From a bacterium (GTDB taxonomy: Bacteria; Eremiobacterota; Eremiobacteria; Baltobacterales; Baltobacteraceae), in contig JAJYHP010000186.1 of the NCBI GenBank assembly GCA_021784715.1, forward strand, positions 1-8,304: a DNA stretch of 8,304 bases. Direction: 5' to 3'. Below, one piece after another: positions 1 through 6,050 of this stretch. The notes below the pieces were generated by a model, which was not told where the DNA came from, ran no database searches, and saw nothing but the letters and a program-made list of their open reading frames with translations. Both the position numbers and the translations under genes were made by a program. How positions within the stretch are numbered: the stretch's first letter is position 1; the number at the start of each line of letters is the position of its first letter.

Positions 1-1223
1 CGATCGCCTATCCCATCGTCTTTCTTCTCCTCGCGCGTTTTTGGAGCATCGCTCACGAACGCGGATACATGACCGCCGGCGATTTCGTCCGCGGCCGCTA
101 TCGGAGCCGTTCGCTCGAACTCGCGATCGCCGCGACCGGCGTCCTCGCCGCGCTCCCTTATATCGCGCTGCAGATCGTCGGTATGAAAGCCGTCCTCGCC
201 CAACTCGGCGGCATCTTCGCCATCGGCGGCGGTGCGATGCCGCTCGCCGTCGCCTTTACGTTACTCGCGGCGTACACCTATATCGGCGGGCTGCGCGCAC
301 CGGCAACGATCGCGGTCTTCAAAGACATCCTGATCTATCTCACGATCGCCGCCGCCATCGTCGTCATCCCGCACGCACTCGGCGGATGGCGCGCCATCTT
401 CACCGCCGCCGATCGCGCGCTGGCGAGCCCGCTGCACCCGTTCCCGCTGCTCGTCGCACCGCAGATGCAGTTTGCCTACGCGACTCTCGCGCTCGGCTCG
501 GCGTTCTCGCTCTTTCTGTACCCACACGCCATTACGTCGTTGCTCTCCGCTCGCAGCGCCGATGTCGTGCGGCGCAACGCCGCGCTCCTTCCACTCTATT
601 CGATCTTGCTCGGCATCATCGCACTCCTCGGTTTCGCCGCCCTCGCCGCCGGCATCCACGCACCTCCGAACGAAATCGTGCCGATTCTCTTCGCTCGATT
701 TTTCCCACCGTGGTTCGCGGGGCTCGCCGATGCCACGATCGTGATCGGCGCGCTCGTGCCGGCCTCGATCATGGCGCTCGGCGCGGCGAATCTCTTCCTT
801 CGCAACGTCGTTTCGCCGCTCTCGGGGCGCACACCGAGCCGCGATGCGAAGAGCACGAAATGGTTGACGCTCGCGTTCTGCGCGCTTTCATTGGTTCTGG
901 TGCTCTTCGTAAACGTAAAATTCGCCATCTACTTTCAACTGCTCGGCGGAGCGTGGGTGCTCCAAACCGCGCCCGCGATATTCTTCGGCCTCGGCGAACG
1001 CTCGCTCCCAGCGCGGGCGTTGCTCGCGGGCTGGCTCGCCGGCATGATCGCGGCAACCTCCTTCGCGCTCGTCGACGGCTTCTCGCCGAACATCGCGCTG
1101 CACGTCGGCTCGTGGACGCTGGTCGGATTTATCGCGATCTATGCCGTGGCGATCAATCTCGGGGTCGCGCTCGTCGCCACCGCGCTCCTGCGCGTTCGCT
1201 CGCCGCAAAGTGAGATTGCATGA
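1..1223 (+). CDS. Sodium:solute symporter family permease, MctP-like (5' end outside window)
   Basis: Inner-membrane secondary transporter of the SSS family (TC 2.A.21), most like monocarboxylate (MctP-type) permeases, which take up small organic acids with a cation. The frame is open from base 3 with no start codon needed in the window; 406 residues are visible, so roughly 70-90 N-terminal residues (first one or two helices) are probably missing. About ten to eleven hydrophobic helices can be traced, beginning with the segment IAYPIVFLLLARF. Family-typical stretches are TAGDFVRGRYRSRS just after the first visible helix, ALPYIALQIVGM, YTYIGGLRA, and LFLYPHAITSLLSA followed by RRNAALLPLYS, all close to my recollection of MctP-type proteins. 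The Met at base 69 is internal, not the start. The stop TGA at 1221-1223 overlaps the ATG of the Rid gene, so the two are co-translated. The substrate is not readable from sequence; an aromatic or organic acid is an inference from the neighbouring catabolic operon. Confidence 0.88.
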   Translation, partial: IAYPIVFLLLARFWSIAHERGYMTAGDFVRGRYRSRSLELAIAATGVLAALPYIALQIVGMKAVLAQLGGIFAIGGGAMPLAVAFTLLAAYTYIGGLRAPATIAVFKDILIYLTIAAAIVVIPHALGGWRAIFTAADRALASPLHPFPLLVAPQMQFAYATLALGSAFSLFLYPHAITSLLSARSADVVRRNAALLPLYSILLGIIALLGFAALAAGIHAPPNEIVPILFARFFPPWFAGLADATIVIGALVPASIMALGAANLFLRNVVSPLSGRTPSRDAKSTKWLTLAFCALSLVLVLFVNVKFAIYFQLLGGAWVLQTAPAIFFGLGERSLPARALLAGWLAGMIAATSFALVDGFSPNIALHVGSWTLVGFIAIYAVAINLGVALVATALLRVRSPQSEIA

Positions 1224-1624
1224 GCGAGCGGATCGAACCCGATGGATGGGCGCCGCCGAGCGGCTATGCAAACGCCATGCTCGCGTCGGGACGGATGCTC
1301 GCCATCGCCGGACAGGTCGGCTGGGACGCGCGGCAGCATCTCGTCTCCGACGATTTCCTCGCGCAAGCCGCCCAAGCGCTGCGCAACGTCGCCGACGTGC
1401 TGCGCGCCGCCGGCGGAGATCCCGAGCATCTCGTGCGAATGACCTGGTACGTGCTCGACGCTGCCGAGTATCGGGCGAACGCAAAAGCGCTCGGCGCAGC
1501 CTATCGGGAGATTTTCGGCAGCCATTTTCCGGCGATGACGTTGATCGTCGTTGCCGGACTGCTCGAAGAGGGTGCGCGGTTGGAAATCGAAGCGACGGCG
1601 ATCCTTCCCGCGCTCGACCAGTAG
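1220..1624 (+). CDS. RidA/YjgF/YER057c family protein lacking the canonical arginine
   Basis: Small cytoplasmic protein of 134 residues, the usual length for the Rid family, whose best-known members (RidA) hydrolyse reactive enamines and imines and form trimers. Visible family signatures are the N-terminal SGYANAMLASGRMLAIAGQVGWD, the helix QAAQALRNVADVLRAAGG, the strand VRMTWYVLD and the C-terminal core PAMTLIVVAGLLEEGARLEIEATAIL (split here only by my description). In E. coli RidA the carboxylate-binding Arg105 lies in VARLP; the aligned residue here is Gly113 in VAGLL, placing the protein with Rid subgroups that lack proven RidA-type deaminase activity. Start ATG at 1220 is fixed by the ATGA overlap with the upstream symporter gene; only a weak AGTGAG (1209-1214) precedes it. 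It converges with the CoA ligase gene 24 bases downstream. A role in handling the enamine intermediate of aminobenzoyl-CoA breakdown is plausible but inferred. Confidence 0.9.
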   Translation: MSERIEPDGWAPPSGYANAMLASGRMLAIAGQVGWDARQHLVSDDFLAQAAQALRNVADVLRAAGGDPEHLVRMTWYVLDAAEYRANAKALGAAYREIFGSHFPAMTLIVVAGLLEEGARLEIEATAILPALDQ

Positions 1625-1648
1625 TTCCCGAATGCTTCAGGCCGGCTC

Positions 1649-3265
1649 CTAGGAACGCTCGCGAAGTTTGTAGCGCTGCAGCTTCCCCGTCGCCGTTCGC
1701 GGAAGCGCATCGATAATTTCAATCTCGCGCGGCGCCTTAAAAGGAGCGATCGTCGCCTTGCAGTGCTCGATCAATTCGGCAATGCATGCGTCGTCGCCGT
1801 TACGACCAGCGCGCAGTACGACGAACGCTTTCACCATCGTTGTGTGGTGGGCCGGATCGGGTTTCCCGACGACGGCGCATTCGAGAACGTCGGCGTGAAG
1901 CAAGAGCGCCTGCTCCACCTCCGGGCCCGAGACGTTAAACCCCGCTGAAACGATCATATCGTCGGCGCGAGCGACGTAGGTGAAATACCCGTCGCCGTCG
2001 ACCGAATAGGCGTCGCCGGGATAGTTCCACCCGTTCCGAACGTAGGTGCGCTGCCGCTCGTCATCGAGATAGCGACATCCGGTCGGCCCGTATACCGCGA
2101 GTCGACCGACCGTCCCGGCGGGCACCTCATTACCGAACTCGTCGTGAATCTGCGCGACATACCCCGGCACGACGCGCCCGGTCGATCCGGCGCGCGTCGC
2201 GTCGGCCGGTGAGGCGATAAAAATATGCAGCATCTCGGTGCTGCCGATCCCGTCGACGATCGAGATTCCGGTCGCGGCACGCCACGCTTCCCAAACGACG
2301 CCCGGAAGGGTCTCGCCGGCCGAGACGCAGATGCGCAAGCTCGACCAGTCGCGCTTCGACGCATGCGACGTCAACGCACGATACGCAATCGGTGCGGTAA
2401 AGAGCACGCTGATCTGGTGGCGTTCGATCGCCGCTGCGAGTTCTTCGGTCCCCGCGCGTTCCAGAAGCACGGTCGATGCTCCGATAGCGAACGGGAATAA
2501 GAGTATCCCGCCGAGACCGTAGGTAAATGCGAGCGGCGGCGAGCCGCTAAAACGATCCTCCGGATCGGCTTTGAGCACCTCCGCGCCGAAACTGTCGCAG
2601 GTAGCGAGAAGATCGCGATGGACGTGCATCGCCGCTTTGGGAAGCCCGGTCGTCCCGGAGGTAAAAGCGATCAACGCGACGTCCTCCGCGGCGGTCGCAA
2701 CGTTCTCGAAATTCGGCCTCTTGTGCGCGGCGCGACGTTCGAGCGACTCGTCGCTTCCGTCGCCCCAATAGCATATCGTCATCTCGGGCCGGGATGCGCG
2801 TGCGCGTTCGAGCTCCTCCGCGAGGCGAGCGTCGCAGAGCGCGATCGCAACGCGAGCGCGTTCGCTCACGGTCTGCAGTTCCTGCGTGCGATAGAGGGGC
2901 ATCGTCGTCACGACGATGCCTCCGGCCTTGAGAACCGCGAACCAACACGCGAGCAACGTCGGCGTATTCGCCGAGCGCAGCAAAACGCGATTTCCGGTCA
3001 CCAGCGCGAAATCTTCGACGAGAACGCGAGCGATCCGATTCGCCCACTCCATCATCTCCCGATAGCTGTAGGTCGTGCCGTCTTCGGCAATCGCACAGGG
3101 ACGATCTCCGCGCCCCTCTTCAATATGACGATCGAGAAAATACCATGCGGCGTTGATCCGGTCGGGATAGCGCATGCGCGGCAGCGTGAAGGCGAAGCGC
3201 GGAAGCAAAGCCTCGGCGGGAAGCCGGTCGCGAGCGAAGGTGTCGAGATGCGCGCTCTCAGCCAC
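1649..3265 (-). CDS. 2-aminobenzoate (anthranilate)--CoA ligase, benzoate-CoA ligase family
   Basis: ATP-dependent, AMP-forming acyl-CoA synthetase that would activate 2-aminobenzoate to 2-aminobenzoyl-CoA (EC 6.2.1.32 type), the entry step of the pathway. Numbered from the GTG start (538 residues): N-terminal [12 protein letters not shown], typical of benzoate/aminobenzoate-CoA ligases; P-loop [10 protein letters not shown] at 201-210; A5 motif GIGSTE at 339-344, followed by MLHIF as in aryl-CoA ligases; hinge region [17 protein letters not shown] at 431-447; and A10 [10 protein letters not shown] with the catalytic lysine K528. It is the last gene of the minus-strand operon. I prefer GTG at 3265 because GAGG sits 6 bases upstream and the overlap with the preceding stop is then 8 bases; an in-frame ATG at 3277 gives 542 residues but has no clear ribosome binding site. 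Benzoate or another hydroxybenzoate as substrate cannot be excluded from motifs alone; the neighbouring ring monooxygenase favours 2-aminobenzoate. The symbol abmG is used for the Azoarcus counterpart. Confidence 0.9.
   Translation of the reverse strand: MAESAHLDTFARDRLPAEALLPRFAFTLPRMRYPDRINAAWYFLDRHIEEGRGDRPCAIAEDGTTYSYREMMEWANRIARVLVEDFALVTGNRVLLRSANTPTLLACWFAVLKAGGIVVTTMPLYRTQELQTVSERARVAIALCDARLAEELERARASRPEMTICYWGDGSDESLERRAAHKRPNFENVATAAEDVALIAFTSGTTGLPKAAMHVHRDLLATCDSFGAEVLKADPEDRFSGSPPLAFTYGLGGILLFPFAIGASTVLLERAGTEELAAAIERHQISVLFTAPIAYRALTSHASKRDWSSLRICVSAGETLPGVVWEAWRAATGISIVDGIGSTEMLHIFIASPADATRAGSTGRVVPGYVAQIHDEFGNEVPAGTVGRLAVYGPTGCRYLDDERQRTYVRNGWNYPGDAYSVDGDGYFTYVARADDMIVSAGFNVSGPEVEQALLLHADVLECAVVGKPDPAHHTTMVKAFVVLRAGRNGDDACIAELIEHCKATIAPFKAPREIEIIDALPRTATGKLQRYKLRERS
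2898..2920. repeat. Perfect 11-bp inverted repeat with 1-nt spacer inside the ligase gene
   Basis: Arms GGCATCGTCGT and ACGACGATGCC are exact reverse complements around a single C at 2909. It lies in the ligase coding sequence, over the codons for G-I-V-V-T-T-M. Base pairing ends at the next flanking bases (G2897 and T2921). It could form a tight hairpin in either strand or be a dyad-symmetric protein site, or it could be a coincidence of codon choice; no flanking T-run suggests a terminator. Confidence 0.6.
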
Positions 3266-4415
3266 GCGAAGCCTCATTGAAGAGGCTACGAGCGATAACG
3301 ATTTGTTGCACTTCGCTGGCTCCTTCGTAAATACGCAGCGCGCGAACGTCTCGATAGAGCCGCTCGACGATCTCTCCTCGCGTCACACCGCGCCCGCCGA
3401 AGAGTTGCACCGCTCGGTCGCAGACGCGGCCGGCTGCCTCGGTCGCATACCATTTTGCCATCGCCGCCTCCCGAGTGACCCGTTCCGCTCCCGCGTCTTT
3501 CGTATAAGCTGCTCGATAGACCAACAGCGCCGCGGCATCGATCTCGGTCGCCATCTCGGCGATCGTTCCCGATACGAGTTGGAGATCGGCGAGTTTCGCT
3601 CCATATATTTCGCGCTGCATGACGTGCCTTCGCGACTCGTCGAAGGCGCGTCGCGCGAACCCGAGCGCCGCCGCGCCGACGGTGGTCCGAAAGAGATCGA
3701 GCGTCGCCATTGCAATCCGAAAGCCGTCCCCTTCGTTCCCCAGCAGCGCGTCCGCGCCGACCCGCACGCCCGAGAAACGCAGCGCCCCTAAGGGATGCGG
3801 AGAGATCGTTTGAATCGACCGCGTTTGCACGATGCCCGGTCGCCCGGCCTCTACGATGAACGCGCTCAATCCCTTCGTCGGGTGATCGCCGGTGCGTGCG
3901 AAGAGCACGTACGCATCGGCGATACCGGCGTTGCTGATCCAGCATTTCTCGCCGGTGATTTCGTACCCATCGCCGCTTCGGTGCGCGCGCGTCGTCAGCG
4001 CCGCTACGTCGGAGCCCGCGCGCTCCTCCGAGAGTGCGAACGCCGCGAGCGAGGTTCCGGCAAAGATGCCCGGCAAAACGCGTTCGCGCTGCGCCGTCGT
4101 TCCAAAAAGCGAGATCGCTCCGCTACCCAGCCCTTGCATCGCGAATGCAAAATCCGCGATCGCACTGCGATAGGCGAGCTGTTCGCGCGAGAGCGCGATC
4201 GCGCGAACGTCGAGGCGTTCGCAGGGCGCGAGCCAACCGCCCGCTCCGAGCTCTCGCGCCCACGAGCGCGTCCGCGCGGCGACGGAGGCATCGTCGATCC
4301 CATCGTCATTAAAACGCTCGCGCGGCACGGCGTCGAGCCACCGCTCGAATGCCTCGGCCTGCTCGCGATGCGCGCGATCGAAAAACGGCCAGGCGAGGGT
4401 CGCGTCGAGCCGCAT
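3258..4415 (-). CDS. Acyl-CoA dehydrogenase
   Basis: FAD-dependent acyl-CoA dehydrogenase of 385 residues, the normal size for the family, which forms a 2,3-double bond in a CoA thioester and passes electrons to ETF. Visible motifs: substrate/FAD segment [12 protein letters not shown] at 127-138, [10 protein letters not shown] at 155-164, QLFGGRGV at 337-344, and the C-terminal signature IYEGASEVQ at 362-370, in which E364 is at the catalytic-base position of short- and medium-chain members. The frame stays open upstream to 4616, but that part is an Arg-rich shadow of the hydratase-like gene. The true start is ATG at 4415-4413, which shares its A with the TAA stop of the preceding gene (TAATG) and is preceded by a good ribosome site GAGGGA (complement of 4421-4426) 5 bases upstream. 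The stop at 3258-3260 lies inside the start of the ligase gene. In this operon it probably oxidises an alicyclic or ring-opened CoA intermediate of 2-aminobenzoate breakdown; the exact substrate is not known. Confidence 0.93.
   Translation of the reverse strand: MRLDATLAWPFFDRAHREQAEAFERWLDAVPRERFNDDGIDDASVAARTRSWARELGAGGWLAPCERLDVRAIALSREQLAYRSAIADFAFAMQGLGSGAISLFGTTAQRERVLPGIFAGTSLAAFALSEERAGSDVAALTTRAHRSGDGYEITGEKCWISNAGIADAYVLFARTGDHPTKGLSAFIVEAGRPGIVQTRSIQTISPHPLGALRFSGVRVGADALLGNEGDGFRIAMATLDLFRTTVGAAALGFARRAFDESRRHVMQREIYGAKLADLQLVSGTIAEMATEIDAAALLVYRAAYTKDAGAERVTREAAMAKWYATEAAGRVCDRAVQLFGGRGVTRGEIVERLYRDVRALRIYEGASEVQQIVIARSLFNEASRG
3272..3275 (-). promoter_or_regulatory. Ribosome binding site GAGG favouring the GTG start of the ligase gene
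   Basis: On the coding strand GAGG is followed by six bases (CTTCGC) and then GTG at 3265. The upstream ATG at 3277 overlaps this site and has no purine-rich element at proper distance. The site lies within the last codons of the acyl-CoA dehydrogenase gene, consistent with translational coupling. Confidence 0.5.
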
Positions 4416-5212
4416 TAATTTCCCTCGAAATGCGGCCGGCGTTTCGCGATGAAGGCCTCGTACGCGCGGCGGAAATCGCCGCTCGCCATCAACGCGGCTT
4501 GAACGCGCGCTTCCATCGCGATTTCCTCGCCGAGCTCCATTCCCGGTGCCGCCTCGAGCATCGCCTTGGTGACCTCGTGTGCGCGCGTCGGTCCGTTCGC
4601 AATCTCCCGCGCGCACAATCGCGCTTCTTCATCGAGCAGTTCCGGCGTGCAGAGCCGGTTGAAGAACCCCCACGAGAGCGCTTCCTCCCCGGAGAGTTCG
4701 CGCCCGGTGTAGAGCAATTCGCTCGCTCGGCCCAGCCCGAGAATGCGCGGCAGCATCGCGCAGGCGCCCATATCCGCCCCGGAGAGCCCGACTAGCACGA
4801 AGAGAAACGCGACCCGAGCCCGCGCGGTGCCCAGGCGGAGATCGGAGGCCATCGCGAGGATCGCGCCCGCACCCGCGCAGACGCCGTCGACGGCGGCAAC
4901 GATCGGCTGCGGGCACGCGCGCATCGCCGTTACGACGGCACCGGTCATCTCGGTAAATTGCAAACGTTCGTCGGGTTCCATCGCTACCAGCGGGCCGATG
5001 ATCTCCCGCACGTCGCCCCCCGAGCAAAAATTTCCGCCCGCGCCGCGCAGCACCACCGCGCGCACGCTGCGATCGCTTTTTAACTCCCGGAAACCGTCGC
5101 GTAAGGCCGCGTAGATCTCAAACGTCAGCGGATTTTTTCGCTCGGGACGCGCGAGCGTCAGCGTCATGACGCCTCCGTCGAGCGACCGCTCGAGGCCGTC
5201 GGTCTCGATCAT
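4415..5212 (-). CDS. Enoyl-CoA hydratase/isomerase (crotonase) family protein without both hydratase glutamates
   Basis: Crotonase-fold protein of 265 residues. It has the N-terminal [17 protein letters not shown], the oxyanion-hole strand [10 protein letters not shown] around 62-71, the second oxyanion segment [19 protein letters not shown] at 108-126, and the C-terminal helix region with [19 protein letters not shown]. Against rat enoyl-CoA hydratase, Glu144 aligns with Ile118 and Glu164 with Phe138, so a classical syn-hydration is unlikely by the usual mechanism. Instead, Asp147 in GLSGADMG aligns without gaps with the Asp used by dienoyl-CoA isomerase (AADVG) and 4-chlorobenzoyl-CoA dehalogenase (GNDTA). 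This points to isomerase, hydrolase or another CoA-thioester chemistry. The start ATG at 5212 has only a weak GGTGAT upstream, but it overlaps the end of a possible 27-codon frame in an ATGA arrangement. The stop TAA overlaps the acyl-CoA dehydrogenase ATG by one base. Position in the cluster corresponds to the hydratase-like gene of abm operons; the exact step is unassigned. Confidence 0.92.
   Translation of the reverse strand: MIETDGLERSLDGGVMTLTLARPERKNPLTFEIYAALRDGFRELKSDRSVRAVVLRGAGGNFCSGGDVREIIGPLVAMEPDERLQFTEMTGAVVTAMRACPQPIVAAVDGVCAGAGAILAMASDLRLGTARARVAFLFVLVGLSGADMGACAMLPRILGLGRASELLYTGRELSGEEALSWGFFNRLCTPELLDEEARLCAREIANGPTRAHEVTKAMLEAAPGMELGEEIAMEARVQAALMASGDFRRAYEAFIAKRRPHFEGN
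4421..4426 (-). promoter_or_regulatory. Ribosome binding site GAGGGA of the acyl-CoA dehydrogenase gene
   Basis: GAGGGA on the coding strand is five bases before ATG 4415 and inside the 3' end of the hydratase-like gene. It decides the start against the far longer open frame that reaches 4616. Confidence 0.65.
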
Positions 5213-5324
5213 CGCATCACCGACCGAGGCTTTCGCTCGCTCCGCGGGCCGCCATGCGAGAGCGACCTCTTCACTATCCCCACCGTTGCCATATTCTTCG
5301 AGACGACGAACCTTCCGCTCCGCG
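5213..5324 (-). other. 112-base gap between SDR and hydratase-like genes, with a possible 27-codon frame
   Basis: This is the only real intergenic space in the minus-strand cluster. On the coding strand, an ATG at 5292 opens a frame of 27 codons ([15 protein letters not shown], then a basic tail ending SVMR) whose TGA stop at 5209-5211 overlaps the hydratase-like ATG as ATGA. The upstream context is only a weak AAGAA. No clear terminator hairpin or -10/-35 pair is seen. It may be a leader peptide that couples translation, an untranslated spacer, or decayed coding sequence; none of these can be established from the sequence. Confidence 0.3.
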
Positions 5325-6050
5325 CTATGCGAGGACCAGCTCTTCGCCGTTCCGATCTCCGGTTAAGAACTCCATCGCGCCGCGGACGACCGTTGCGACC
5401 TCGATGATGCGCCCGCTCGGATTCATCGCCGCAAGCTGCGCGCGCGCATCTTCCGGGCTCGCGCCGGTGTGACCGACGATCTGATCGACCGCCTGCTGCA
5501 TCATATCGGTCTCGGTATATCCCGGACAGATCGCGCCGATGCAAGCCCCCGATCCCGCGAATTCGGCGGCGAGCGCGCGCGTCAGCCCGATGACGCCGTG
5601 CTTGCTCGCACAGTAGGCGGCGATATACGGCGCTCCGTAGAGTCCGGCGATCGATGCAATGTTGACGATGCGCCCGAAACCGTTGGCACGCATCTCGCCG
5701 ATAGCGGCGCGCGAACAGAGAAACGTTCCGGTGAGATTCGTGGCGATGATCTGCTGCCAAAGCTCATCGCTCGTGCGCCCCAGTGGCGCCGAGGCGGCGA
5801 TCCCGGCATTATTGACGAGCATTGCGATCGTTCCGTGCCGCTCGCGCGCCATGGCGAAGGCTCGCTCCACGCTCGCCGCGTCGCCGACATCGCACGCGAT
5901 CGCATCGATACCCGGCTCGCTCGCACCGGCGCGGCTCAGTCCGCTCACCGCAGCGCCGGCTTCGGCGCAGGCACGAGCGATCGCGAGCCCGATGCCTCGC
6001 GACGCACCGGTTACGACGACGTGCCGTCCCCGAAGATCGAATCCGTTCAT
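5325..6050 (-). CDS. SDR-family oxidoreductase, probable beta-hydroxyacyl-CoA dehydrogenase
   Basis: Classical short-chain dehydrogenase/reductase of 241 residues using NAD(P)(H). Cofactor-binding TGASRGIG lies at 14-21, CDVGD at 53-57 and NNAG at 80-83. The catalytic tetrad is N105 (ATNLTG), S133 (IASIAG) and Y146/K150 (YCASK); CPGYTETDM at 175-183 follows the usual PG motif. The reading frame is open upstream to 6500, but that portion is antisense-like Arg-rich shadow of the flavoprotein gene. ATG at 6050 is chosen because it overlaps the flavoprotein stop as ATGA and has GGAG (complement of 6059-6062) 8 bases upstream. In the pathway it would oxidise a hydroxyacyl-CoA or reduce a keto group of the alicyclic intermediate; the direction and cofactor preference cannot be decided by eye, though no basic residue pair is evident after the second strand. 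A 112-base gap separates it from the next gene. Confidence 0.93.
   Translation of the reverse strand: MNGFDLRGRHVVVTGASRGIGLAIARACAEAGAAVSGLSRAGASEPGIDAIACDVGDAASVERAFAMARERHGTIAMLVNNAGIAASAPLGRTSDELWQQIIATNLTGTFLCSRAAIGEMRANGFGRIVNIASIAGLYGAPYIAAYCASKHGVIGLTRALAAEFAGSGACIGAICPGYTETDMMQQAVDQIVGHTGASPEDARAQLAAMNPSGRIIEVATVVRGAMEFLTGDRNGEELVLA

Noticed and set aside
41..1213. 390-codon plus-strand frame overlapping the symporter gene
   Set aside because: Extremely Arg-rich, no domain, and out of frame with the multi-helix SSS protein; a high-GC shadow.
1647..1654. TCCTAGGA palindrome at the convergent junction as a bidirectional terminator
   Set aside because: Only a 4-base-pair stem without a loop and no T-run; too weak to call a terminator.
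2618..3280. 220-codon plus-strand frame opposite the ligase gene
   Set aside because: No recognisable motif, atypical residue composition, and complete overlap with well-conserved ligase motifs on the other strand.
4416..4616. N-terminal extension of the acyl-CoA dehydrogenase to an upstream start
   Set aside because: The extra 67 residues are low-complexity Arg/Gly-rich and coincide with the end of the hydratase-like gene; the ATG at 4415 has a good ribosome site and gives family length.
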